From NCBI RefSeq assembly GCF_000160775.2, contig NZ_CM001024.1, positions 2,754,591-2,818,590 on the forward strand: a stretch of 64,000 nt of DNA. Reading direction: 5' to 3'. The DNA comes from Aeromicrobium marinum DSM 15272. Lineage in GTDB: Bacteria; Actinomycetota; Actinomycetes; Propionibacteriales; Nocardioidaceae. The notes beneath the pieces are model-generated. The model made no database searches and was not told the DNA's origin. It worked only from the letters and a program-made list of their open reading frames with translations. This document shows positions 19,896 through 27,880 of the stretch, piece by piece (the first letter of the stretch is position 1; the number at the start of each line of letters is the position of its first letter). A program made the translations under genes and the position numbers.

Positions 19896-21038
19896 ATGCG
19901 TGGAGCCGGCCGTTCGAGGCGACGTCGACCGCCCCGACGCCTCTACCTGATCGGTGTCGCCGGCCACCCGAACTTCGGTGACGAGGCGATCACCCGCGGG
20001 TGGTTGCGGTGGCTGGCGAAGCGCGAGCCCGACGCCGAGGTCTGGCTCGACGTCCCGAACCCCGGCAACGCGACGGCCCTCCACCACGGGCTGCACCCCG
20101 GCCTGCGGTGCGTCGACACCCTGCACCGCCTGGCGTGGGAAGCGCCGGGTGACGACCCGCGTGGGGTCGGCGCCCACGTCACCGAGGTGCTCGACCGCCC
20201 GTGGGTCTCGCCGCGCTGGACCGCCGGGGTCGAGGCGTTCCGGTCCGCCGACGTCGTCCACCTGCTCGGCGGCGGGTACGTCAACTCCGGTGCTCGGTGG
20301 TCCGCCGGACTGGTCGCGGCCGCGGCGTGGGCGGCCCCACGAGGCGCCCGGACGGGGGGCACCGGCCTCGGCCTCCTCCCCGCCGATGCCGCGCTGCGGG
20401 AGGTGTGGGCGGCGGCTGCACCCTCGTTCGACGTGCTCGCGGTCCGTGACCACGCATCCGTGGCCGTCACGGGAGGCGTGGCCGAGCAGTCGCCCGACGA
20501 CATCTTCCTCGGCGGCGTCGGCCAGCACACCCGGCGTGACGGCGACCGGCTCCCGCGGGTGATGGTGCTGGCCCAGCGCGACACCCACGACCGGTTCGAC
20601 GACGTCGTCGCCACCGTGCGGGCGACCCTCGACGGCTGGCAGGTGGACCCGGCGGACGTCGGGTTCGCCGAGTGCAACCCGCCGGTCGACTTCGGCATCG
20701 TCGAGGCCCTGCGCGGGCAGTACCCGGACGCCCCGTTCTACGCCTTTCCCGAGGTGCTGCGTGAGGGCCTGCCGGCTGCGGCCCACCAGACGTGGATCAC
20801 CACGCGGTACCACCCGCACCTCATCGCGGCGTCCGCCGGCGCCGCCGGCGCGGCGATCAGCGTGAGCGAGGACTACTACGGGGTGAAGCACGAGGCCGTC
20901 GTGGCGGCAGGGTCCGGCTGGACCGTCGCAGCACCCGGGGGGCAGGCGGTGCAGCCCGGCCCGGCGGGCGAGCTGGTGACCCGCGCCGTCACCCACACCC
21001 GTGCCCTCGAGGCCTTGGCGCAGCGGCTGTACCGCTGA
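19896..21038 (+). CDS. Polysaccharide pyruvyl transferase (CsaB-like)
   Basis: This 380-residue protein of the polysaccharide pyruvyl transferase family has an N-terminal Rossmann motif (LYLIGVAGHPNFGDEAITRG). It also has VVHLLGGGYVNS, AVRDHAS and the C-terminal TWITTRYHPHLIAASAG and VSEDYYGVKHEA blocks. Family members add ketal pyruvate from phosphoenolpyruvate to sugars. CsaB of Gram-positives pyruvylates the wall polysaccharide that SLH domains bind. Its place among nine SLH genes and next to a galactofuranosyltransferase makes the same role likely here (inference). No membrane segment. A leaderless promoter is visible. Confidence 0.85.
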   Translation: MRGAGRSRRRRPPRRLYLIGVAGHPNFGDEAITRGWLRWLAKREPDAEVWLDVPNPGNATALHHGLHPGLRCVDTLHRLAWEAPGDDPRGVGAHVTEVLDRPWVSPRWTAGVEAFRSADVVHLLGGGYVNSGARWSAGLVAAAAWAAPRGARTGGTGLGLLPADAALREVWAAAAPSFDVLAVRDHASVAVTGGVAEQSPDDIFLGGVGQHTRRDGDRLPRVMVLAQRDTHDRFDDVVATVRATLDGWQVDPADVGFAECNPPVDFGIVEALRGQYPDAPFYAFPEVLREGLPAAAHQTWITTRYHPHLIAASAGAAGAAISVSEDYYGVKHEAVVAAGSGWTVAAPGGQAVQPGPAGELVTRAVTHTRALEALAQRLYR

Positions 21039-21058
21039 CCCACGGCCCCCACCTGCGG

Positions 21059-21064
21059 TAGATT
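21059..21064 (+). promoter_or_regulatory. -10 box of galactofuranosyltransferase-like gene
   Basis: TAGATT lies 43 bp before the GTG at 21108. A GAGAGG ribosome binding site lies immediately upstream of the start. Confidence 0.4.
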
Positions 21065-21107
21065 CTGCCCCGCACGGACGACGTCCCCGTCCCGACGAGA
21101 GGCAGGC

Positions 21108-22934
21108 GTGAGCCCGGTCCACCCCCCGCGAGACGACGCCGGCACCCTCGTCCAGCGCGTCCTGCTCGGCCCGGTCCACGCCGTTCCGCAGGGCCTGTAC
21201 GCGACGGCCGCCACCGGCCACGCCGCGTTCACCCGGACCTCCGCCGCTCTGCAACCCTGGACCCGCGTCACCACCCGCACGTACTTCGGTCGGGTCCAGG
21301 CGGCCTACCTGCAGCGCTGGACGAGCGTCACCCACGTCGACGTGAGCCTGAGCGTCACGGGTGCCGGCGAGGTCCGCGTGCACGCCGACGACTTCCTGCC
21401 GGGCAGCCGGGTGGTCGCCTCGGAGACCGTCGACGTGCACACGCCCATCCGGGTGGTGATGCGGGTGGCGCTGGACGCGTTCCTCGACGCCGGCCACCTG
21501 TGGCTGGAGGCCGAGACCACCACGGGGGTGCTGCACGTCGACGACGTGCGGGTCAGCGGCATCGAGGCCGCCCCGCCCGTGCCGACCGTCGTGGCCATCT
21601 GCACCCACAACCGGCCCGACGACTGCATCCGCACCCTCGACACCCTGGCGGCCGACGGCGAGGTCGTCCGACTCCTCGAGCAGGTCGTGGTGGTCGACCA
21701 GGGTGACCGCCGGGTCGCGGACCACCCGGGGTTCGCCGCGACGGCCCAACGGCTCGGCGACCGGCTGCGCGTCGTCGAGCAGCGCAACCTGGGTGGGTCG
21801 GGAGGATTCACCCGCGGGATCGTCGAGGCCACCGGAGCGTGGCCGGACGCCCAGGTGATCCTCATGGACGACGACATCCGGCTCGAGACCGAGACGGTGC
21901 TGCGGCTGGCCGCGTTCGGGCGGCATCGCGCTGCTCCGCTGATCGTGGGTGGGCAGATGCTCAACCTGCACCACCCGTCCCGGCTGCACAGCCATGCCGA
22001 ACGGTCGGACCTGTCGGTCCTGGAGGCCGGTTTCCCGGCGGATCCCCTCGCCCATCACGTCGACGTGCTCGAGCAGCTGCCGTACCGGCGGGCCGACGCC
22101 GAGTACACGGCCTGGTGGGCCTGCCTGGTCCCGGCCGAGGTCTTCGACCGGGTGGGGCTGCCGCTGCCGCTGTTCTTCCAGTTCGACGACATCGAGTTCG
22201 GCATCCGCGCCCGTGAGCAGGGCATCCCGACGGTCACCCTGCCGGGCGCGGCGGTGTGGCACGCCGACTTCGACCTGAAGGAGTGGGACGACTGGCCGTT
22301 CTTCTTCCGGCGTCGCAACGCGCTGATCACCGCGGCCCTGCACTCCGGCGCCGTGCCCGGTGCGGTCGTGCCCGAGCTGGAGCGACACTTCCGCAACTGG
22401 CTGGTCGAGTACCGCTACGGGCTGACGGCCACGATCATCGAGGCGATCGACCAGTTCCTCGCCGGACCGTCGATCCTCGACGACGGAGGCGTGGATGCGC
22501 TCGCCCGGGTGCGGGAGATCCGCGCCCGGCACGACGACACCCGCCTGCTCACGGCCGCGGAGGTCGCCGAGGCCGGTCTGGCCCGCTCGGTGCTGCGGTT
22601 CGAGGGTGACGAGCCCGAGGACGCGCGCCGGGCCGGCATCCGGCGCTTCCGCGACCAGCTGCGAGGGCGCGTGATGCCCGAGGTCACGCTGCCGGCGACC
22701 GCCCCGTGGTGGCACGCCAGCCCGTACTACACGGTGGTCACCACCGACCGGGCGCAGACGTCGTTCCGGGTCCGCCGACTCTCGCGCCGCACCACGGTGC
22801 AGCTGGCCCGCGAGTCGCGCCGCGCGCTCCGCCGGTTGCGCCGTCACGGTGCCGAGGCGGCGGAGCAGTGGCGCGCCGCCGCACCCCAGCTCACCAGCCG
22901 CGAGACCTGGGACCGGCTGCTCGACCTCGACTGA
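21108..22934 (+). CDS. GlfT2-like galactofuranosyltransferase
   Basis: This 608-residue glycosyltransferase resembles mycobacterial GlfT2. A beta-sandwich N-terminal domain comes first. The GT-A core then starts with TVVAICTHNRPDDCIRTLD and contains VVDQGDR and NLGGSGGFTRG. ILMDDDIRLE is the metal-binding DDD motif. AEYTAWWACLVP, FFQFDDIEFGIRA and VWHADFDLKEW supply the acceptor-binding and catalytic Asp/His residues. A basic C-terminal helical region follows. GlfT2-type enzymes polymerise galactofuran from UDP-galactofuranose on the cytoplasmic membrane face. Here it probably builds part of a wall glycan together with the pyruvyl transferase 69 bp upstream. GTG start with a GAGAGG ribosome binding site. 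Confidence 0.85.
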   Translation: MSPVHPPRDDAGTLVQRVLLGPVHAVPQGLYATAATGHAAFTRTSAALQPWTRVTTRTYFGRVQAAYLQRWTSVTHVDVSLSVTGAGEVRVHADDFLPGSRVVASETVDVHTPIRVVMRVALDAFLDAGHLWLEAETTTGVLHVDDVRVSGIEAAPPVPTVVAICTHNRPDDCIRTLDTLAADGEVVRLLEQVVVVDQGDRRVADHPGFAATAQRLGDRLRVVEQRNLGGSGGFTRGIVEATGAWPDAQVILMDDDIRLETETVLRLAAFGRHRAAPLIVGGQMLNLHHPSRLHSHAERSDLSVLEAGFPADPLAHHVDVLEQLPYRRADAEYTAWWACLVPAEVFDRVGLPLPLFFQFDDIEFGIRAREQGIPTVTLPGAAVWHADFDLKEWDDWPFFFRRRNALITAALHSGAVPGAVVPELERHFRNWLVEYRYGLTATIIEAIDQFLAGPSILDDGGVDALARVREIRARHDDTRLLTAAEVAEAGLARSVLRFEGDEPEDARRAGIRRFRDQLRGRVMPEVTLPATAPWWHASPYYTVVTTDRAQTSFRVRRLSRRTTVQLARESRRALRRLRRHGAEAAEQWRAAAPQLTSRETWDRLLDLD

Positions 22935-22950
22935 GTCGTAGCGGGCCGGC

Positions 22951-23011
22951 TACGTCATTCGACCCATCTTCGGCAGAAGTCGGGACAACGGGAAGCGACG
23001 TGCCCTACTTT
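22951..23011 (+). promoter_or_regulatory. SLH-type promoter: upstream motif plus -10 (copy 2)
   Basis: The motif at 22951-22974 starts TACGTCATTC and continues GACCCATCTTCGGC. The GGGACA -35 candidate is at 22982-22987 and TACTTT at 23006-23011. Motif start to -10 is 55 bp; -10 to GTG is 39 bp. A GAGGAG ribosome binding site is at 23035-23040. Confidence 0.65.
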
Positions 23012-23044
23012 CGGTGCTCCACCGTCCTGCCGTCGAGGAGTCCC

Positions 23045-24136
23045 GTGAAGCGCAACCGCACCCGTACCCGCCGCCTCTCCGTCGCAGCGGTCGCGGCGGC
23101 GCTCGTCGTCACCGGCTGGGTCGCCGCGCCGGTCCAGGCCGAGGTGAACGACACCGGCGCGGTCAGCGGCACGGTCTTCGGGCGAGCCATCGGTTCGACC
23201 GCCGAGACCGTCCCCGGTGTCCCGGTCACCGTGCTGCAGCTCGACGAGGACTCCGGCACCTTCGAGCCGGTGCCGGGCGCCACGGACGTGACCGACGGCG
23301 ACGGCGACTACCTGATCGACGGGCTGCCGGAGGGGGACTACCGCCTGTGCTTCGGTTCCCCGGGGCAGATCGTCGCATCCCGGTGGATCTCGTCCTGCTA
23401 CCGCAACGCCTACAGCGTCGACCAGGCCAGGGACATCGAGGTCGGGCCCGGTGAGGTCAACAGCCTCCAACTGAGTGAGTCCCTGCTGCCCGCGTTCACC
23501 GACGTGGCCCTGCCGCTGTCGGTCGAGCAGGAGTCGCTGGACGGGAGGGCGGCCGTCGGCGGGCACCCGTTCTGGTCCGAGATCACCGACCTGGCGCTGT
23601 TCGGTGTCACCACGGGCTACGACGAGGCCGATGGCAGCAGGACGTTCCGCCCGGGTCAGCCGGTGCTGCGTGAGCAGATGGCGGCCTTCCTGTACCGCAC
23701 CGAGAAGCTCGAGACCGGCATGGAGCCCGAGGTCGACCTGCCCGAGGTGTCGCCGTTCACCGACGTGCCGACGACGCACGTGTTCTACCGCGAGATCGTG
23801 TGGCTCGCCGACCGCCGCATCACCACGGGGTACTTCGACGGCACGTTCCGCCCGGGTCAGCCGGTGCTGCGCGAGCAGATGGCTGCCTTCCTCTACCGGT
23901 TCGACGGCTCGGAGTTCGAGGACGGCGACGGCGCCGACGACGTGGGCCCGGAGTTCACCGACGTGAACAGCGCGAACAACGTGTTCTTCGACGAGATCGA
24001 GTGGATGGCCCTGGAGGGCATCACCACCGGCTACGACGAGGGCAACGGCACGCGGACCTTCCGACCGGCCCAGCCGGTGCTGCGCGAGCAGATGGCCGCG
24101 TTCCTCATCCGCTTCGCCGAGCCGCTGATCAACTGA
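23045..24136 (+). CDS. Secreted CnaB-like/SLH surface protein, paralog A1
   Basis: This 363-residue protein has a signal peptide of about 33 residues (KRNRTRTRRLS, then a hydrophobic core ending PVQA). A CnaB/SdrD-B-like domain (about 35-145) contains two cysteines (YRLCFGSPGQ and ISSCYRN). Three SLH repeats follow, each with TTGY and [10 protein letters not shown]. The first SLH repeat has an extended GGHPFW loop seen only in the four tandem paralogs. The GTG is fixed by GAGGAG. It is followed at 71 bp by paralog A2 without a visible promoter, so the two form an operon. Probable wall-attached surface protein. Confidence 0.85.
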   Translation: MKRNRTRTRRLSVAAVAAALVVTGWVAAPVQAEVNDTGAVSGTVFGRAIGSTAETVPGVPVTVLQLDEDSGTFEPVPGATDVTDGDGDYLIDGLPEGDYRLCFGSPGQIVASRWISSCYRNAYSVDQARDIEVGPGEVNSLQLSESLLPAFTDVALPLSVEQESLDGRAAVGGHPFWSEITDLALFGVTTGYDEADGSRTFRPGQPVLREQMAAFLYRTEKLETGMEPEVDLPEVSPFTDVPTTHVFYREIVWLADRRITTGYFDGTFRPGQPVLREQMAAFLYRFDGSEFEDGDGADDVGPEFTDVNSANNVFFDEIEWMALEGITTGYDEGNGTRTFRPAQPVLREQMAAFLIRFAEPLIN

Positions 24137-24207
24137 CCCACGAACCACCCGGTCCACCGAACGGTGCCGTCCACGTCGGCGCCAGCCCCCCGAACCAGGA
24201 GAACACC

Positions 24208-25293
24208 GTGCTGACCACGCTCCACCGACGGGCATCCGTCACCTTCGCAGCGCTCATCGTCTCCGCAGGACTGGTGGTCGCCGGTTCTCCTGCCCAGGCC
24301 GTCGACGACTCCACCGGGTGGATCAGCGGCCGGGTCACCGACACGAACCTCACGGGCGAGGGCGACCCGATCGTGGGTGTCCCGGTCGTCGCGTACCAGT
24401 TCGACGACTCGACCGACACCTTCGAGCCGGTGCCGGGCTCGGCCACCGTGACGGTGGCAAACGGCGAGTACCTGATCGAGGAGCTCGACCCCGGTACCTA
24501 CCGGATCTGCTTCGGCGCCCCCCGCCAGATCACCGCCCTCAAGTACGTGTCGCAGTGCTACCAGCAGGACTACCTGGTCGAGGACGCGCAGAACGTCGTG
24601 GTCGAGGCCGGTGAGGTCACCGAGGGGATCGACGACTCGCTGCTCCCGGCGTTCACCGACGTGGCTCTGCCCGACGGGGTGGTCGAGGGGGAGCCGGTCG
24701 GCGGGCACCCGTTCTGGCTCGAGATCACCTTCATGGGGCTCTACGGCATCACCACCGGGTACGACGAGGTCGACGGCAGCAAGACCTTCCGTCCGGGTCA
24801 GCCGGTGCTGCGCGAGCAGATGGCAGCGTTCCTGTACCGGCTGGAGAAGCTGTACGGCGACGGGTCGGAGCCGGAGGTCGACATCCCGGCCTCGTCGCCG
24901 TTCACCGACGTCGCGCCCACCGACGTGTTCTACCGCGAGATCCTGTGGCTGGAGCAGAGCGGCATCACCACCGGCTACGACGAGCCCGGCGGCACGCGCA
25001 CGTTCCGGCCGTCGCAGCCGGTGCTGCGCGAGCAGATGGCGGCGTTCCTGTACCGGTTCGACCGCAGCGAGTTCGTCGACGACGACGGACCGGAGTTCAC
25101 CGACGTGACCGCGCAGAACAACGTGTTCTTCGACGAGATCGAGTGGATGGAGTTCGAGGAGATCACCACCGGCTACGACGAGGGCAACGGGACTCGGACC
25201 TATCGGCCGGCCGAGCCGGTGCTCCGGGAGCAGATGGCCGCGTTCATCATCCGCTACACCGAGCTCGACCAGGGCGGGGGCGACCAGGGCTGA
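24208..25293 (+). CDS. Secreted CnaB-like/SLH surface protein, paralog A2
   Basis: This 361-residue protein has the same order of parts as its upstream neighbour: a signal peptide ending GSPAQA, a CnaB-like domain with a Cys pair (YRICFGAPRQ and VSQCYQQ), and three SLH repeats. Repeat 1 contains GGHPFWLEI. The GTG start has AGGAG at 24197-24201. The 71-bp gap to paralog A1 holds no -10 or upstream motif, so it depends on the A1 promoter. C-terminal tail DQGGGDQG. Confidence 0.85.
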   Translation: MLTTLHRRASVTFAALIVSAGLVVAGSPAQAVDDSTGWISGRVTDTNLTGEGDPIVGVPVVAYQFDDSTDTFEPVPGSATVTVANGEYLIEELDPGTYRICFGAPRQITALKYVSQCYQQDYLVEDAQNVVVEAGEVTEGIDDSLLPAFTDVALPDGVVEGEPVGGHPFWLEITFMGLYGITTGYDEVDGSKTFRPGQPVLREQMAAFLYRLEKLYGDGSEPEVDIPASSPFTDVAPTDVFYREILWLEQSGITTGYDEPGGTRTFRPSQPVLREQMAAFLYRFDRSEFVDDDGPEFTDVTAQNNVFFDEIEWMEFEEITTGYDEGNGTRTYRPAEPVLREQMAAFIIRYTELDQGGGDQG

Positions 25294-25317
25294 GGCGACG
25301 GGGCGACCGGGCCGGTC

Positions 25318-25378
25318 TACGCAGTTCGACCCATCTTCGGCGAAACCCGGGCGGGGCCGGGCCGTTCGGCCCTACCTT
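25318..25378 (+). promoter_or_regulatory. SLH-type promoter: upstream motif plus -10 (copy 3)
   Basis: TACGCAGTTCGACCCATCTT starts at 25318 and TACCTT at 25373. Spacing is 55 bp, and 40 bp run from the -10 to the GTG at 25413. The leader ends in the same CGAGGAGTCCCCGTG as copy 4. Confidence 0.65.
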
Positions 25379-25412
25379 GATGCTCGTCAGCCCTGCGATC
25401 CGAGGAGTCCCC

Positions 25413-26483
25413 GTGACCCGATCCACCGTCTTCCGCCGCCGCCTCGCGGCCTCCACCCTCGCCGTCGCGCTGGCGGGAGGCGTGCTCGTCGCCGGCACCC
25501 CGGCGCAGGCCGACGACCCGTCCAGCGGCATCTCCGGCGAGGTGACTGAGCTGTCGTTCGTCGCCCCGGGCGGGCCGGTCGCCGGCGTCCCGGTGTCGGT
25601 GTTCGCGCCGGTCGGCGAGAGCTTCGTCCAGGTGTCCGGAGCCGTCGACGTGACCGACGAGAACGGTGCGTACGAGATCACGGGCCTGGGCGCGGGCACC
25701 TACCGGGTCTGCTTCGGCGTGACCGGCCAGATCGTCGCGCTGAAGTACGTGTCCCAGTGCTTCCGGAACGGTTACGGCGTCGAGCTCGGCGACGACGTCG
25801 AGGTGCACGGCGGGGTGACGTCGGACATCGACGCCGCCCTGGTCCCGGCCTTCACCGACGTGGCGCTCCCCGAGGCTGCCAGCGAGTTGGAGCCGGTCGG
25901 CGGGCACCCGTTCTGGCTCGAGATCACCACGCTGGCCGTCTTCGGCATCACCACCGGGTACGACGAGGCCGACGGCTCCCTGACCTTCCGGCCCTCGCAG
26001 CCGGTGCTTCGTGAGCAGATGGCCGCGTTCCTGTACCGGATGGCGAGGATCGACAACGAGGGACTCGAGCCCGAGGTCGACATCCCGGCGGAGTCGCCGT
26101 TCACCGACGTCGCACCCACCCACGTGTTCTACCGCGAGATCCTGTGGCTGGAGCAGAGCGGCATCACCACGGGCTACGACGAGCCCGGCGGCACGCGCAC
26201 CTTCCGGCCGGCGCAGCCGGTGCTGCGCGAGCAGATGGCCGCGTTCCTGTACCGGTACGACGGCACCGACTTCGTCGACGAGGACGGGCCGGAGTTCATC
26301 GACGTGACCGCGCAGAACAACGTCTTCTTCGACGAGATCGAGTGGATGGAGCTCGAGGAGATCACCACCGGCTACGACGAGGGCAACGGCACCCGCACCT
26401 ACCGGCCCTCGCAGCCGGTGCTGCGCGAGCAGATGGCCGCCTTCATCTTCCGCTTCCAGAACCTCGAGGGCGACGAGATGTAG
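25413..26483 (+). CDS. Secreted CnaB-like/SLH surface protein, paralog B
   Basis: This 356-residue paralog has a signal peptide ending GTPAQA, a CnaB-like domain with a Cys pair (YRVCFGVTGQ and VSQCFRN), and three SLH repeats. Repeat 2 (VFYREILWLEQSGITTGYDE) and repeat 3 (AQNNVFFDEIEWMELEEITT) are almost identical to those of paralog A2, showing recent duplication or gene conversion. It has its own motif-bearing promoter, and a GAGGAG ribosome binding site fixes the GTG start. Function is inferred only from architecture. Confidence 0.85.
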   Translation: MTRSTVFRRRLAASTLAVALAGGVLVAGTPAQADDPSSGISGEVTELSFVAPGGPVAGVPVSVFAPVGESFVQVSGAVDVTDENGAYEITGLGAGTYRVCFGVTGQIVALKYVSQCFRNGYGVELGDDVEVHGGVTSDIDAALVPAFTDVALPEAASELEPVGGHPFWLEITTLAVFGITTGYDEADGSLTFRPSQPVLREQMAAFLYRMARIDNEGLEPEVDIPAESPFTDVAPTHVFYREILWLEQSGITTGYDEPGGTRTFRPAQPVLREQMAAFLYRYDGTDFVDEDGPEFIDVTAQNNVFFDEIEWMELEEITTGYDEGNGTRTYRPSQPVLREQMAAFIFRFQNLEGDEM

Positions 26484-26506
26484 GTCGCCCCGCGCGCCGG
26501 CCGGTC

Positions 26507-26567
26507 TACGTAGTTCTACCCATCTTCGACCGACCGGCCCTCGCAGGCACGGACGCGGACCTAGCGT
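26507..26567 (+). promoter_or_regulatory. SLH-type promoter: upstream motif plus -10 (copy 4)
   Basis: TACGTAGTTCTACCCATCTT starts at 26507 and TAGCGT at 26562, again 55 bp apart. The distance from the -10 to the GTG at 26602 is 40 bp. Confidence 0.65.
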
Positions 26568-26601
26568 GGTCCGCGTCCGTGCCCCACACCGAGGAGTCCC
26601 C

Positions 26602-27660
26602 GTGATCCGATCCGTCGTCCGTCGTCGCACCAGTGCGGCGGCCCTCGCCGTCGCCCTGACCGGCGGCCTGCTCGCCGCGGGCCCCGCGGCGCACGCCGCC
26701 GTCGAGGAGACGGGGGCCGTGTCCGGCCGGGTGACCGAGCTGTCGTTCCTCGACGGTGGAGACACGATCTCCGGCGTGACGGCGACGGCCTACCGGTTCA
26801 GCAAGGACATGGAGGAGCCCGTGGCCGTCCCGGGCGCCACCGACATCACCGACTCCGACGGCCAGTACACGATCGACGGCCTCGAGCCCGGCGTCTACAC
26901 GGTGTGCATCGGCACACCCGGACAGCTCGTCGGACTGGTCCACGTGGCGCTGTGCCACGAGGAGGCGCTGTTCATCGTGGACGCCGAGGCGGTCGAGGTC
27001 CTCGAGGGCGAGACCACGACTGACGTCGACGTGCTGCTGCCTCCCGGGTTCACCGACGTGGCGCTCCCCACCGGCCGTGACGGCAAGGACCTGGTCGGCG
27101 GGCACCCGTTCTGGCTCGAGATCACCAACCTGGCCCTCTACGGGGTCACCACCGGCTACGACGAGGCCGACGGCAGCAAGACCTTCCGGCCGTCCCAGCC
27201 CGTGCTGCGCGAGCAGATGGCCGCGTTCCTGTACCGGCTCGAGACGTTCATCGAGGGCGACGAACCGGAGGTCGACGTGCCGGAGGTGTCGCCGTTCAGC
27301 GACGTCGCGCCGACCCACGTGTTCTACCGCGAGATCCTGTGGCTGGAGCAGCGCGGCATCACCCGGGGCTACTTCGACGGCACCTTCCGGCCGTCGCAGC
27401 CGGTGCTGCGCGAGCAGATGGCGGCGTTCATCTACCGGTTCGACGGCAGCGAGTTCGTCGACGAGGACGGGCCGGAGTTCACCGACGTCACCGACCAGAA
27501 CAACGTCTTCTTCGACGAGATCGAGTGGATGGAGGACGAGGCCATCACCACCGGCTACGACGAGGGCAACGGCACCCGCACCTTCAGGCCTTCCCAGCCG
27601 GTGCTGCGCGAGCAGATGGCGGCCTTCCTGACGCGATACGCCAGCCCGAACATCCGGTAG
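26602..27660 (+). CDS. Secreted CnaB-like/SLH surface protein, paralog C
   Basis: This 352-residue protein is the last of four tandem paralogs. It has a signal peptide ending AAHAA, a CnaB-like domain with a Cys pair (YTVCIGTPGQ and VALCHEE, the most diverged of the four), and three SLH repeats. Its stop codon is immediately followed by a broken copy of a beta-phosphoglucomutase gene, so a recombination junction lies at or near its 3' end. GTG start with a GAGGAG ribosome binding site. Confidence 0.85.
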   Translation: MIRSVVRRRTSAAALAVALTGGLLAAGPAAHAAVEETGAVSGRVTELSFLDGGDTISGVTATAYRFSKDMEEPVAVPGATDITDSDGQYTIDGLEPGVYTVCIGTPGQLVGLVHVALCHEEALFIVDAEAVEVLEGETTTDVDVLLPPGFTDVALPTGRDGKDLVGGHPFWLEITNLALYGVTTGYDEADGSKTFRPSQPVLREQMAAFLYRLETFIEGDEPEVDVPEVSPFSDVAPTHVFYREILWLEQRGITRGYFDGTFRPSQPVLREQMAAFIYRFDGSEFVDEDGPEFTDVTDQNNVFFDEIEWMEDEAITTGYDEGNGTRTFRPSQPVLREQMAAFLTRYASPNIR

Positions 27661-27816
27661 GCCGCGATGTTCTCGGCCTTCCTGACCGGGCGGGGGATCG
27701 ACGAGCCCTACACCGATGCCGACTACTTCACCTACGTCGACGGCAAGCCGCGGTACGACGGAGTCCGGTCGTTCCTCGCCTCGCGCGGCATCACGCTGCC
27801 CAAGGGATCGCCCGAC
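27661..27816 (+). pseudogene. Internal fragment of beta-phosphoglucomutase gene
   Basis: These 156 bp match 29781-29936 inside the intact beta-phosphoglucomutase gene with 11 mismatches by hand alignment (about 93%). Most changes are synonymous; the two amino-acid changes are GRGIDEPY for GRGIVEPY and LPKGS for LPDGS. The fragment lacks the first 28 codons, including the nucleophile motif, and everything after codon 80. It begins directly after the SLH stop codon. A reading frame from ATG 27667 continues past the homology but matches nothing. The mostly synonymous divergence means the duplication is not brand new. Confidence 0.8.
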
Positions 27817-27818
27817 GG

Positions 27819-27840
27819 CACCCGGCCTTCGCGGCCGGTG
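27819..27840. terminator. Small hairpin after the pseudogene fragment
   Basis: CACC(C)GGCC pairs with GGCCGGTG across a TTCGC loop. It lies between the SLH paralog C gene and the convergent SLH gene at 27881 and may terminate either. Confidence 0.4.
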
Positions 27841-27880
27841 GTGCACCGGACAGAACGACCGGTGAGGCCTGACCGTGGTC

